The notes under the pieces are model-generated. The model was not told where the DNA came from. It searched no databases and saw nothing but the letters and a program-made list of their open reading frames with translations. 64,000 nt of DNA from Cyclina sinensis (Eukaryota > Mollusca > Bivalvia > Venerida > Veneridae). Positions 11,163-23,329 of this stretch are shown here, in pieces; positions within the stretch are counted from its first letter, which is position 1; each line of letters starts with the position of its first letter. A program made the position numbers and the translations under genes. The DNA is taken from NCBI GenBank assembly GCA_012932295.1, contig JAAONU010000010.1, positions 22,938,977 to 23,002,976 on the forward strand, in the 5' to 3' direction.

Positions 11163-12830
11163 CCTTTTTTTTTATTCTGGAGTGCTTTAAATTTTAAGCA
11201 TATAAAAGAAGTAGGCAAACAAGAATAACATATTTATATTGACACACAATAAGTTAAACTAAAAGCAGGTTAGAGCAACATAGCATACTTTCATTTTGGG
11301 CCAGTCCAGGTGTAGACCAGTCTGAATTTTTGTTCCTGTTAATGGTGCAGATTTAATTCCGTAGACTGTTCCACACCTTGGCTGCCTCAAATCGTACCTT
11401 ATTGTCCTGACTTGTGGAACTTCTAAAATGTTTTCATACCTGAAATCATAAGATGAAGAATTAATATTCACTAAAGATTGTTAATATACAGAGTTAGGTT
11501 ATCAATCTATTTAAAAGTTCCCATGGCAATACTTCTAATTTTGTTTAAATGTAAAGAAGTAAGGTTATCTTTATTTAAAAGTTTCCATGGCAATACTTCT
11601 AATTTTGTTTAAATGTAAAGACGTAAGGTTATCTTTATTTAAAAGTGTCTCATATGGTGATTTAATTTCATTAAACACCATCCTTAAAAATCTATACTGA
11701 TTCTTTTTTTTATTGTTGCTTTTACAGCAGGAAAGCCAGATAAGGGGACAGTTATTAAATTAGATCTTTTAAAGTGTTTAAAAATGATTAACCATTTTAT
11801 TAATATATTTTCAAAATTCATAAATGATTTATTTAAAAAAAAAGTGTTACTTTGGTTTCTAAAGTTTAATTTGTCATAGATGGTGGCCAATATAAAGATA
11901 ATATTCTCCATTTTCTTTTCTTCATTGAAAGTTCATTATAGTGCATTTAAATGAAGCTTTCAATATATTTCCTTCGCTTTACAGGTAAGTCTGATCTAAT
12001 AAATGCCATAAGTCCACAACCATGAGCATTTCTGTCTTTTCTTTCCATTTTTATCATTCAACATTATAGAGATTAAAGTATTATTTTCATTATTATTAAA
12101 CGTTTCTTCTAATTTGGTTTCTGATACAAGTTAAATATCAGTAATTTGATCTTCTAAAATTTTGTTGAGAACTTGAAACTTATGTACCTTATACTGTTTA
12201 TATTAAGATGACTAAAATCAGTCTTTTCCTATTGGCATTTTTAAAGTTCTTTGAGCATCAAAAATGTCAAAGTTTTGTTGTGTTCCTTTTGTCACAGATA
12301 CTGTTATCACTGATACAAACTGATACAGATAAGGGTTTGTACAGCCAGTCCTCTTCAGGGTCAGGTTCTGGCAGAGAGCTGTCATTTATGTACTGGAAGT
12401 TTATACAAGTATTATTAATAGTAACATCTTTATCAGCATCAGTATAAATGTTTATGTTAACTTCAACCTGGTTCTGAAGCACTATTAATCAAGTTCATTT
12501 TCATTGTAGTATTACTTGGTAAACATAAAATGCAGATCATGCACGGATCATCTGTGTTTTCAAGATTTTCAAATTGGCTAGGTGCTATATTCACACACTT
12601 CATATGATACAAATACTCACTTTTGTGACAAAAAACAGCTCTTTAGTTTTTAGCCACTGGCTTTTTAAAAATTTCTCTAGGCATCCTAGCAGGACCGAAA
12701 TTAAAGACAACATCTCCGCACAAAATCAGGAGCAAATATGTATGTTTTTTACTGAATTTCGGATGGCTGTGTTTAACACATCTCGTGTGTTTAATATGGT
12801 AAAATAAAACACATAGGATATGCACCTGTT
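11163..12830 (-). pseudogene. CR1/L2-like LINE relic with internal deletion (2A-like and PHD-like amino end, endonuclease pieces, RT 3' end)
   Basis: Read from 12830 down, minus strand. A hydrophobic stretch ends in 'LLLILCGDVVFNFGP' (12691-12735), a decayed 2A-type motif. Next is a degraded PHD-like cysteine/histidine region, 'RAVFCHKSEYLYHMKCVNI' (about 12575-12640). Endonuclease pieces follow: 'NRKRLILV' and 'LNINSIR', then 'KFQVLNKILEDQITDI' and 'LVSETKLEETF' separated by a TAA (about 12110-12250), then 'GLMAFIRSDLPVKRRK' (about 11965-12020). The frame then jumps to sequence typical of the extreme end of such ORF2 proteins, 'EVPQVRTIRYDLRQP' and 'GTVYGIKSAPL' (about 11340-11430). The reverse-transcriptase core is missing, so about 2 kb has been deleted near 11690. 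The 3' tail ends at an A-run (minus sense) near 11163-11175. Confidence 0.8.
11512..11645. repeat. 67-bp tandem duplication within the LINE relic
   Basis: The stretch containing 'ccatggcaatacttctaatt' and 'aaggttatctttatttaaaa' appears twice in a row with very few differences. It lies in the part of the LINE relic before its 3' end, so it arose after that copy died or as part of its decay. Confidence 0.85.
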
Positions 12831-12899
12831 TTCTGTACAGTTTCGTACTATCAGTTGTTAAGGATTTTTTTACGTTTGGAGAATTAAAGTTCCAGATTT

Positions 12900-15880
12900 G
12901 TTGAAAATATTGTAATCAGTACCAAATGGTATTTCAACAATGATGTAAGCGGCCATATTGTTTTTAAAATGGATATAAAGCGTTTCCAGTGATAATTTGT
13001 TAAAAACGGCAAAACCTAGGTTTTGTGATATCTTGTTGCTGCAGAGTTATTCAGTTACATTTAAAACATTTATGTGTTCGCAAAAATGTTTGCTTTTTAT
13101 GATTAATATATTTAAGATACTCCGGATTTTTCAACATGTATACATTTTTTTCATGCATGTGTAAACACCATAGCAAAAAATAAAGGCAAACATTCACAGA
13201 TTAAACATGTAGCAGGTAAATTTTGCAATAAATCAATTGTCCTTACATATGTGGTTTTTATACAGTAAATCCTCAAATATATTTCATCATGATTATCCTT
13301 ACTAGAACTTTCTTTTAAATTTCACATGTCACTGAAAAACCATTGATAGTAAATCTCTTACTTTTCTGCCATTATGAACCCCCGCCCCAACTCCCCCCCC
13401 CCCACTCACAAACACACACACACACAACAAAAATAAAATAAAAACTTCGTAGAGCATTATTTGGTTTTACCAATTTCTTGTTTATATTATTTTTGTTAGG
13501 TTTAACATTACATTTGACTTCTTATGAATTGATTTGCCAAAATAATTAAAGAGCTTTTTGTATTAAACAAGCTTCGTTACTTCCCCTTACGACCTGCACT
13601 ATTTATAGATGGGTATGCTTTAAATGATCATCTATCTTCTCATTAAACAAAAAAATCACTAGCGTTGAAATGAAATATTGATATGTGTCTTATGTTTAGT
13701 GGTTACTTCATACTTACGTGGCAAGTGGTTTGAAACGGCAGAAGTAACCATAGACATACATTATCTGAGGTGCTCAAACGGACTTACAGTGTAATAACTA
13801 TACTATGTTTTTATATCATAATAAAATGGAAACAAGTTACTTCATGTTAAAGGGAAACACTTTCTTTAGCAAATTTTGAATTCAGTTTTGATATAATAAC
13901 TTAAAGAATACCAATTGAAGACAAACATTGTAGAATAATATCAAATTTTGTATCAATAAGAAAAAACTAACACCATATGTGACTGGAAAACGCAAACGAG
14001 AAGGTACAATTTCTCTGGTTTTCAGTATACATCAGTTTAAAATGTAGTTATGCAAACCGTCCTTACTAAAATACACTTCTGGCATACTTTCACTTATCAA
14101 GTTTTCTAATCTAATTTTCAAAAACGAACACTTTACCTTACGGATAGAATAATATATGTGTGATCTTTCCGGCGGACAAAAATGTGCAAAATTGCGTGCC
14201 ATCAGACATAAACCAGTAACGTTGTGGCGGAGTGGAGTAATTAACTTGTTTTTGTTTTTTCTTTTTCTTTTTTTTTTTACTTTAATTTTGCCAATGCAGA
14301 TTTTATCCCCCCCCCCCAATCGGTAACTTGGTCCTCAGTGCACTTGTTCAAGTGGACATCTTTCGGTATTTTTACTTGGAGTTTGCCGATAAGTTTAACT
14401 ACAAAAATGAAAAAAAAATAGGTCTATTAAAAAGTAATTATTGTAAGAAAATTATTTAGAGAAGAAACTTTTTTTATTAACCATGTCTTTAAAAATATAT
14501 ATTGAAGAGCTAATGTTCGTTTGAGATTTGGGTTAATTTGACAACACAATTTTAAAAATATTTAATATCATTGTTTTAAACTTTTGTTTCTGATGTTCTA
14601 TCATTGTTTTAAACATTTGTTTTTGACGTCTACACAACGATCATATATTTTTTGTATCTATAAACATAAAACAAATATTTACTTGCTTATCCTAGTCCAA
14701 ATTTTTAGACATAGCGCATTTAGTTGTACTTTTGTTATTGGTCAAATTCACACTACGACGTCGTATTTGCCAACAAACATTAAACATAAAACAAAGAAAA
14801 ATATGAACAACATAAATGTTAAATGTGCTCCTGTGACGTCTTATATGAAGGACTATTGCTTACCCATTGTTTGCAGCTTGAATTTTAAGATCATATGATT
14901 CCTTTCTTCTTTGTCATACACCATATGTTTCCTAAAATTAAAAAAAAACAAAACTAATAGTTAATGCATCGAAGCCACTTCTCTCTGAAACCACACTAAA
15001 TCACTTATCGAAAGTCTGAAAAGCAATATCCAGTCTGTGCAAAACACAACTCTGTTGTCTCTTATTTATAACAGTCATGGTACACTAGCTTAAACTGTGC
15101 ATGTGTAAATGCAATTCTGTTTGATTTGTAAGAAAACGGGACAGCGACCTGTGTAAGAAGTATTTATAAATTTGACTCTATTTGAAGGTAGCGTAGCAAC
15201 TGTGTAATTTGATCAACTTCATGCTACGCACGACTACTGGTTTGACAAATTAGAAAGTAGCCCAAATCAAACATAGAGTAAATAGTTTTATCAAATGTCA
15301 ATTAACATAAATGAATAGAGTGATCCCAAAAATGCCGACAAAGTACAGATTTAATACATTTTTTCTTGGATTTTGGCCACCTCTCACAAGCGACTAATTA
15401 AATCAGAAGCTGTCACAAACTCAAACAAATAGATTTAAAATAGCTTTCATCATGTACTTACGCAACCAAATGTAAAAGGTGATATACATGTACACTTTAA
15501 GTTGTCCGTTACGTTCAATAGGAATGATGTTTTGCCAACTTCATATTGTGTGTGCTGAAAGCAGTATGTGTTTAATGCGTGTACACTGATTAGTAAAAAT
15601 ATATTTGATAAAAGAATAAAATAAAATAAAATGTCATGAAAAATTATACAATATACCAATACATATTGGCAATCGACCACCGTTCACTCATTTCGAATGT
15701 TTTATCCAGACACTTATATTGCAATAGCAATATGTATAACTGTTAACTTTTGGAGTTCTTACCAAAAAGTTAAGGTAGTATTGTCTGTTTTTCGAACTTT
15801 CTTCATAATAATGGTGTTAAGTTCTGCGAGCCTTTAGTAGGTATTCTAAACAAGCAATCTTTAAATATGATTTGAACATT
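12900..15880. other. No gene supported; simple repeats
   Basis: AT-rich sequence. A C-run followed by a short CA repeat lies at about 13396-13430, and a C-run at about 14310-14320. The longest frame (minus, 14032-14319) has a lysine-rich start made by a T-rich tract and no recognisable domain, so I do not call it a gene. Confidence 0.55.
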
Positions 15881-15889
15881 TATCAAAGA

Positions 15890-18150
15890 ACGAGAGGGCC
15901 AAGATGGTCTTATATCACTCAACTCAGTATCGTTGTTCTAAAGGACAAGAAGGTATATTTAAGATGACAGAAAGCTTTACAAGAATTGCGTACTAATATT
16001 CCATGCAATAAAATCGAAAATTCAAGCCATCCAAGAAAATATCAACACAGTAATTTCCAGCAACTTTCACGAATAATGACTGAAAAAGACGGTACTTTTG
16101 TTCACAGGTTTCCCGATTTATCTGAGCTGCTAGTTTGGTTTTGACGTCTACGAATCCCAGAGAGTATCAAGACAAACATTCTCGGTAATTTCTTTGAAAT
16201 TTGGTCAGAATGTGTTCACAAAGATCTCCACTGACAGAAGCAAGACATCTAGCTTTTGAACCTGCGCAAACAAGTTTCAACCTCCTGACAAGATCCTCAA
16301 AACATTTGACCAAGTTTAATGAAGAATGTGACAAACATGTGACATCTGCGTTCTGCGCTTTTCGCAAGGTTTTAAACTGAAATGAAATAATGATCATTTG
16401 TTTAACCTGTCATAAACCACGTTCAAACTCATACAACAAAATATGAATCAAAATGTCAGCATTTTTCATGAGATAGGATCAACATTGAGTGATGTATAGA
16501 GTTTGCAAAGACGTTGCGTATATTATAAGCTGTGGAATTAGATTTTAAACCTAATCTTTATAGTGAGATCATAAAGGAAATACTCTTAGCATTCTTTGCT
16601 AAGGCTGGCACATCAAATGGCCTTTTGAGTGAGCTAACATATTGACGAAACACGACAGAATCACTAAAGCTGTTAAAAAAGAAGAATTTATAATGTCCAA
16701 GGCTCTATTGTGTTGCCTTTGAGAATAGATGTACCTTTGTAAGATTTTTTTTTTTTTTTCAAAATGACTTACTTGTGGTACTAGTATCATCTGGATTATT
16801 TTCATATCACAGAAATAAGTCTACCTTATTGAAATATTACGTTTAAGGCTTTCCATTATTACTAATAGATACGCAGATAAAATATTATCAAATCAGACAT
16901 AACAAATTACTTCGTATGACAGCCTTTTTTAAATTCGTCAATGAAAGCACAAATTGTACAGAGTTACTTACCTTTTTTGTCAATAACCACTGCCGACACA
17001 AAGTTTATTTTGGACTTAAGAAGAGCCGAAGTACGTGAACAAATCTTTTTTAATGTTTTCTTATCCTTTTTGATTGATCATTCTAAATTAAAATGTTTTA
17101 AATCTATTAAATCATTACTTTGGGTACAAATATATAATCACTATTATGTGTCATATGTGTTGGCAGTTTAACTTGACAATGAGTTACGTCCCCTAACATA
17201 CCAAAAACGGCGCAATCACAAAGTTTATCTGGGCTGAATATGAACCGAAGTACGTGCACATGTATTTTTATATGCTAAAGTAATATTGTGACTTCCTCCA
17301 TATAACTGTCTTTTCTTCTCAATTACCTCAGACTCTTTTATCCCAAACAAATTGTCTAAAGATGAAACAAAACATAACCATTAACTAATAATTAGTTATA
17401 TAAACGGAAGCTGAATTTAGAACCAAAATAAGTTGAGATTTGTAAGAGCCAAGGTGCTGGAATAAACGTTTTATATTATTTTAATGTTTTCTCTTATTTC
17501 ATCATGATTACGATTATTACATTTATAAGATATTTTAGTTCAAGATAACTTGAAATTATAAAATCAAAGTTTTGTGCAATCATGATCACGTGACACGTGA
17601 TTGCAGTCAAACTTCTCGTAGTGTTCCTTCTAAGATGTACGTTACCACTTCCATCACAATTTCGTTTTTGCTGAAGTAAACTTTTAATGTTATTCCTTAT
17701 CGTATCGTTAAATGTCTTGGTCAAGTCGTACCATTTTATACCATGTATTGGTATTATAAATAGAAATAATATACTAACCTGAAATGAGATTTTTTATGCC
17801 CCCACAAAGTGGGGAGCATATAGCGTTGCACTTGTCCGTCCGTCTGTCTGTCCGTACGTCTGTCCGTACGTCCCGAAATCTTGTGAACGCAACTCCTCTT
17901 AAACCGGATGGCAGATTGTGCTTAAACTTCCAGGGATGAACAACCTTAATCTGTAGATGGTAGTAAAGGAAGGAATTTTTGCTGCGACCAAATTTAACAG
18001 AATTATGGCCCTTTGTTGACACAGTTCTAGTTTATTACATTCTTGCAACTATCATCTCTGCATGGTGGAAATGATAACTGTACTGTAACTGAGAATCAAC
18101 CGCTGTCCTGTTAGTGAAGAAGCGAACAGTTTAAGTTTTGCACGCTTCCC
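15890..18150 (+). repeat. Segmental duplication, copy 2, preceded by a 'gagggccaagatgg' repeat end
   Basis: From about 16270 this aligns with 1-2160 (see that entry). The ~215-bp tandem units end near 17035, 17250, 17465 and 17675 with 'gaagagccgaagtacgtgaa', 'tgaaccgaagtacgtgc', 'aagagccaaggtgctgg' and 'gctgaagtaaac'. The stretch 15890-15960 ('gagggccaagatggtct', 'actcaactcagtat') resembles the end of clam interspersed elements and may be a separate insertion. The minus-strand frame at 16167-16397 spans the repeat and is not supported as a gene. Confidence 0.7.
17796..18030 (-). mobile_element. Fragment of 'gggggcata' clam element (family 2)
   Basis: Begins 'tttttatgcccccacaaagtg' and contains the G/T/C-rich 'gtccgtctgtctgtccgtac' stretch, a hallmark of this family as seen at 61331 in this window. 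It ends without the ~145-bp tandem units, so it is a short or truncated copy. It is inserted in duplication copy 2. Confidence 0.65.
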
Positions 18151-18159
18151 ATTTTCTGG

Positions 18160-20260
18160 TCAACAAACATGTTAAAAATCAACAACAGTTACATGTATGT
18201 TTACTGACGTGGGTAATACATAAATGACCATCTAAACTAAACTAACTTACCAGGTAGTAAGAATTTCTGTCAGCTGAACTTTTTTTTATACTTTCAATAT
18301 TTAAGTTTTAGCACTTGTAATTTAAATAATATACTGACATTTAAAGAAAGGCAGTTTTGTAATCGTCTTAGTTTTTCGAGTTATATATCAAAATGAATCC
18401 CTGTTTTATGCTACTAAAACGAGCACAACAAACAATGGAGTACGCGGAAGTCTGCGTCAAATAAAATATAAGATTAGATAAAGAATATACTACAGAATAC
18501 AACAAGAATACAACTTTTTTATCAAGAGGAAATATAAGCTAAGAATGTAATCTGAGACAATACGGAGCAATCTTAAAACACTACAATAATAAACATGAAT
18601 GCATATGTCTTGTCTTTCTATTCTTTTTTTTACATTTTAAACAACATCTATGACGGTCACCATTAGTTATGACGTGCATAAAATGGTATTATGTAGAGTC
18701 ATATTTATTTATCTGGTAAATTTGGCGTTATATAAGTGATAGTGACAACTTATTGACACCTATGTCAAGCTGGCAGAACAATTTTGATAACTTGACTAAG
18801 ATCATTTTATATAGTTTTGCTATACTCTTTATCAAACATTGTATTTCGAAGTTTGTGTAGGATAGAATAGCTACTTTTTTTTAAATCATATTTTCTAACT
18901 CTTAACGAAACAATGATCATGAACAAGAAAATGTTATGTAAACAAAACCTGGAACTGCGAATGTGTTAACTGTTTTCACCGTAACGTTATAGTTTTTTTA
19001 CACTTGACAAAATATTCTATCTAGCATCTCTGTTATTAGCCTGACAAACACTTCCCGATTGAAGTCAAGGTCACCTTGTCTTCTTGATTTTGTGTTTTGT
19101 CCCGAGTTTCATGGTTTTTATATTAGGTGTAACGATAACTATTCCCCGTCATTATCTTTTAACTCTCTCAGTTCATGCTTAAGGTTTTACATTGCTAAAA
19201 TATATTAAATTTCCGAAACAAAAAAGCGTGCAGCGCGTAACGGCATTATGAGTAAAATTTTGCATCTAGAAATTTTATGTTCCGAAGTACGTTTCAGATG
19301 TCCAGCATGTCTGCAAGACCCCGTTTCAATCATTTGGCTTTGCAATTACTATTTTTTTAATCAATGACTTTTTGTTTCTTAGTCTGACCATTAAAGCTAT
19401 AAAGATGCAGTTTATATTCATAAACAATAATGTGGAATAAAGGGAAACAGTCAGTTAAGAGAATTTCCAAATCGTCAAAAACATCGAAATATACAAGAAC
19501 TTCAATGTCAAAATTTAACAAAAAATCAAATTACTCTGGAACATATAATAATTTGATTTTAATATTAACATTAACTATCAATGCTTTAGTAAAAATCACT
19601 AAGGTTTACTATCCAGCTTTTGAAAACTAAACAACTGAAGACATAGATACCCATAATTTTTCATGCACAAACCATGATAAAAGGCTTTATAATATCTAGA
19701 CAAATTCGAGTACATCCAGAAAAAAGTATTGAAACCAAATGGGGCAAAGGTAATTCATAATCCTTTTAATAAAAACTTGTTTTCCCCCTTTTAGGATCGT
19801 GGAATCTGCGGTTATAATAAAGCGATATAAACGCCAAACACACATGTAGACATATAGTCCCTTTTTGTTAAAGTTGTGAAATATGAAATAGAAGTTACTA
19901 TTACACATATTTCTGTTATATCAGACGCCGAGTAACGTATTAAAAACAGATGTCTACATTTAGCTATGATGAGCGTCCTTGAATATTTAAATAGCGTTTA
20001 AATAACTCACGGTTTACCCTCAATATTTGCATTGTCCTTTCAAAATGCTGAAAAAGTAATATCGGGGAAGTACAATATATACCTAATCTTAAAACATCAA
20101 AATTTAAATACACAAAGAAGGTTTTTGAAGAAAACGTGCTGTTTTAAGGCTAAACAAAGCTAAGTGGTAAAGAACACTTAAAAAGTACACCGGATAAGTC
20201 GGTGCGTCAAACGAAATGTTGAAACATTATATTCGGGAAGTGAATAAAGATACACAACCA
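18160..20260. other. No gene seen
   Basis: AT-rich sequence with short frames only and no recognisable motif or array. Confidence 0.6.
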
Positions 20261-20264
20261 AGTT

Positions 20265-20460
20265 GTTGGCCGTATGACTAAGATGATAGAGGGATGGGAA
20301 TATATAATTATTAGTCCATCGACATCGTACCGTAGGGGTGTCCTTTCTAGGTTCGATTCATACAGGCGGAATGACAAAAGCTAATAAAATGGTTGTCTGG
20401 CCGCCTGACATAGACAGTTGGAGTTCCAAGTCCTGGCAGGTATCCTACCCAGGGATTTCC
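20265..20460 (+). mobile_element. Possible tRNA-derived SINE fragment
   Basis: Contains a B-box-like 'aggttcgattcatac' preceded about 50 bases upstream by 'gactaagatgatagaggg'. It is followed by a C/G-richer body with 'ttggagttccaagtcctgg'. The A box is weak, so this is tentative. Confidence 0.3.
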
Positions 20461-20468
20461 AACAAAAC

Positions 20469-20491
20469 CTCAATATATATATATATATATA
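20469..20491. repeat. (TA)n microsatellite; another at ~20978-20996
   Basis: Uninterrupted TA dinucleotides. A second run lies about 500 bases downstream. Confidence 0.9.
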
Positions 20492-20499
20492 AAAGAAAT

Positions 20500-21630
20500 A
20501 CAAGCAATTAAGATATTAGCCAATAGCTTCGTAGGTTACTCGAATGTTTGGACACGATATAGTGATAAGCGTAGAAACCACTGCCAAAAGAATAATAATC
20601 ATAGTTTCTTCCTGCAAGTTAGTATCATTTCTGTCCAACGCAACAGACTGAAAGCAAGATATTAAGCTGAAACTGCAAAGTTAATTATCTTTCTTGAAAT
20701 GTGCGTTTTGGTAGCCTTCCGTAATTAAAATTTAAAATGAAGTTGGTTCTAAAATAAAAAAATACGGATGTAACTTATATTTCGCTATTCATTAAATTGA
20801 ATCTTATTGTCCAGTCATAAACTTATTAAGGTGGCTTAAGTGACCTTTAATAGGAGGTCGTTAAGCTTAACTTGAAGCTTTTCCGCTCTGGGTTATCATT
20901 TCGTCTTTGAGGGCATCTGACCTGTGATGTTATGTTTACATAAACCTCTTTTCATTAATATATATAACATAAACCTTTTATATATATATATATATAAGTC
21001 AAATCAGTAAGAACACGAAGGCATGAATAAAAAAAGATTTAGTTTCTGCATAAGCATTTTTCAATTGCTTCACCTTTTGCACATTTGATACTTGTAAAAA
21101 AGGAAACGATGGGAAATTATCTGTTACAATGTTGTAGAAATCCTAATCTTATTTTTGTTTTACCTTATGGTCAAGTAAAAGTGTTTCCTACGCGTGCATC
21201 CTTCCCGCCAAACTACCTTTCAAAACACTGCATACTTAGTAAACCATGACAAATTCAGTTCATTTGTACTTATAACTAAAACCTCATATCGTATACACTT
21301 TTTTGTCCTTGGTGTTATTTCAATATACCTGTAGGTTTTATACTTTAACTCGATCTAATATAAAGGTGAGACACATGGTTTCCTCGAATCTATTTTCTCT
21401 TTCGGGTTATTTTAAAATTAACTGGTTAATGTATAGTATCACGCTACCATATGATATTATCTTGTTGCGTGGAGAATTGGACCTCTCCTTGACTCTCATT
21501 TTAGAGGTAGTTAAACATTTACGAATGAAACAATAGCCCATTAGGCATTATCCAATATTTCATAATAAGACAAGAGTGCAAATTATAATTTTAGTATGTT
21601 TTGTCAGTACGAAGATCAGAAATGCGAAAT
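20500..21630. other. No gene seen
   Basis: AT-rich sequence. Contains the second TA run but no supported coding or RNA feature. Confidence 0.6.
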
Positions 21631-21631
21631 A

Positions 21632-21883
21632 CAGAAATTCGAGCCATTTATGACTTAAGTTTTATACAGGTGCGAGTGGTGTTAATTGTAATTGTAATTG
21701 TTATGTGCAACAAAGTTATCTTATGAATGTTACGTTCGACAGAAATTCGAGAAATTCGAGAAATTCAACAGAAATTCGAGCCATTTATGACTTAAGTTTT
21801 ATACAGGTGCGAGTGGTGTTAATTGTAATTGTAATTGTTATGTGCAACAAAGTTATCTTATGAATGTTACGTTCAACAGAAAG
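21632..21883 (+). repeat. 137-bp direct tandem duplication
   Basis: A block beginning 'cagaaattcgagccattta' at 21632 restarts at 21769 with essentially identical sequence through 'gaatgttacgttc'. An 'agaaattcg' triplication sits at the junction. Near identity points to a recent event. Confidence 0.9.
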
Positions 21884-22138
21884 CTGACCCATCAATCTAT
21901 TTTATCGCTTTGTTATGGTGCAATCTAAACTTTATTTTTTCAACATTGTTTATCTTTCTCACTTTTCAACAATTCTAATTAAAATCAAAGTATACTACTC
22001 AAAGTTTGCTAAGCACCAAGAATATTTTTACATATACATATCTTTTGTTGTATGCCAGTTATTCGTTTTATTTCTGTACATACACATGATTAGAGGTTTA
22101 TGAAACATTATAGAGATATGTTTTTACAATTCTAATGG

Positions 22139-22178
22139 TCTCTCTCTCTCTCTTTCCCTCTCTCTCTCTCTCTCTAAT
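22139..22178. repeat. (TC)n microsatellite
   Basis: CT/TC dinucleotides with one short interruption. Confidence 0.9.
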
Positions 22179-22254
22179 TTCAATGGGATGACGTTAAAGA
22201 TGGGTATGTCGATAATTGTAAAAAAATCAATGTTTTCCCAAAACAAACTACTGA

Positions 22255-23046
22255 TGGAACTGATTTGGGTTTAATAACGATGACAGTTTGATACCGTAGT
22301 TGTATGCCCCCTATCAGGTTTCGTATCACCGCTGTTGAATAGTGTTCCACTCGTGATCAGGATAAGAATGTTTCTTAGTTGGAACTGACTTGCTGAAATG
22401 CAAACCTGTAACTCAATCCACATGTGTTAAATGCGATTTAGGTCAGGAGATCGGGCTGACCAGTCCAAAGTTGCAAGTAGTCTTGGACGTATGAGGACGG
22501 GCATTATCATCCATCAAAATAAACCCACCACCAACTGCATCAACATACAACCTTACTTTGGAATCAAACATCACATCTCAATACCGCTGGGCAGTCTGTG
22601 TGCCTCAGTGCGGTCAGTGCATCCATACCAGCTTATTCTACCCCAGAACATTTTGAGCCTCAACCAAGTCGTGTTTAGAAATGTTTGCAGCATGAAACCG
22701 TTCCCCTTGCCTTCGCCATACTCTAGTACGCATATCCGTGTAGTCTAGACAGTACCGAGACTCACTGGTAAAGAGGACAGGTAGCCAGTTCCTCCTGCTC
22801 CAACCATTATTGGTCCATGGCCCAAGCATTAGCCGCATTAGCCGCAGAAGTTGCCCTTCTTCTGCCGCCACTATGTCGCCTTACAGGTGTACCATACTGT
22901 TGGGACCTTTCCCAGGCTCTAGTGATAACTGTATGGTGCACACCAAATGCCTCGCAAGCTAAACTCACGATGAAGACCTCCACCATTCCAACTGCCCGCA
23001 ACATCTCTGCATCCGACAATTGCCTTTTAACATTCGCATTTGCCAT
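22255..23046 (-). pseudogene. Dead Tc1-type (Tc1/mariner) transposase
   Basis: Minus-strand reading starts near 23046 with a helix-turn-helix region: 'LSDAEMLRAVGMVEV', 'AFGVHHTVITRAWER', 'QQYGTPVRRHSGGRRRAT'. It then jumps, with the middle deleted, to 'NWLPVLFTSESRYCLDY' and 'RVWRRQGERFHAANIS' (about 22695-22800). Next come 'GGGFILMDDNARPHT' (about 22490-22535) and, in another frame, 'DWSARSPDLN' (about 22440-22470). The carboxyl end 'AVIRNLIGGIQLRYQTV' reaches about 22265. In this family the catalytic triad sits in LFTDESR, LMDDNARPH and SPDLNPIEH. Here the first aspartate reads as serine (LFTSESR). Several frameshifts, an internal deletion and stops make it inactive. I could not identify terminal inverted repeats. 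Confidence 0.88.
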
Positions 23047-23329
23047 AATTCAGTCGTAAACGTTCAGTCTTTCAAGTAAAACTGAAGACTGAGTACCCTA
23101 CACATGTAAGGTATATGTATGCAGTGTTAAATAATCACTATGAAAATACAGGGTCATCATGTTTGCACGACTTGTACAAAGAAATTGCCTGTCAGTCAAG
23201 GTTATGTGTACACTGGGTTATGCTTACATCACTATACGTTTTCCAATGTAACTATCATAAATAGACGTATACTTCACAATGATATGTACAGCTTGGTGCT
23301 TAGCAGACTTTCAGTAGTATAATTTTAAA

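Noticed and set aside
22431..22748. Plus-strand frame of 105 codons
   Set aside because: Antisense of the dead Tc1-type transposase on the minus strand.
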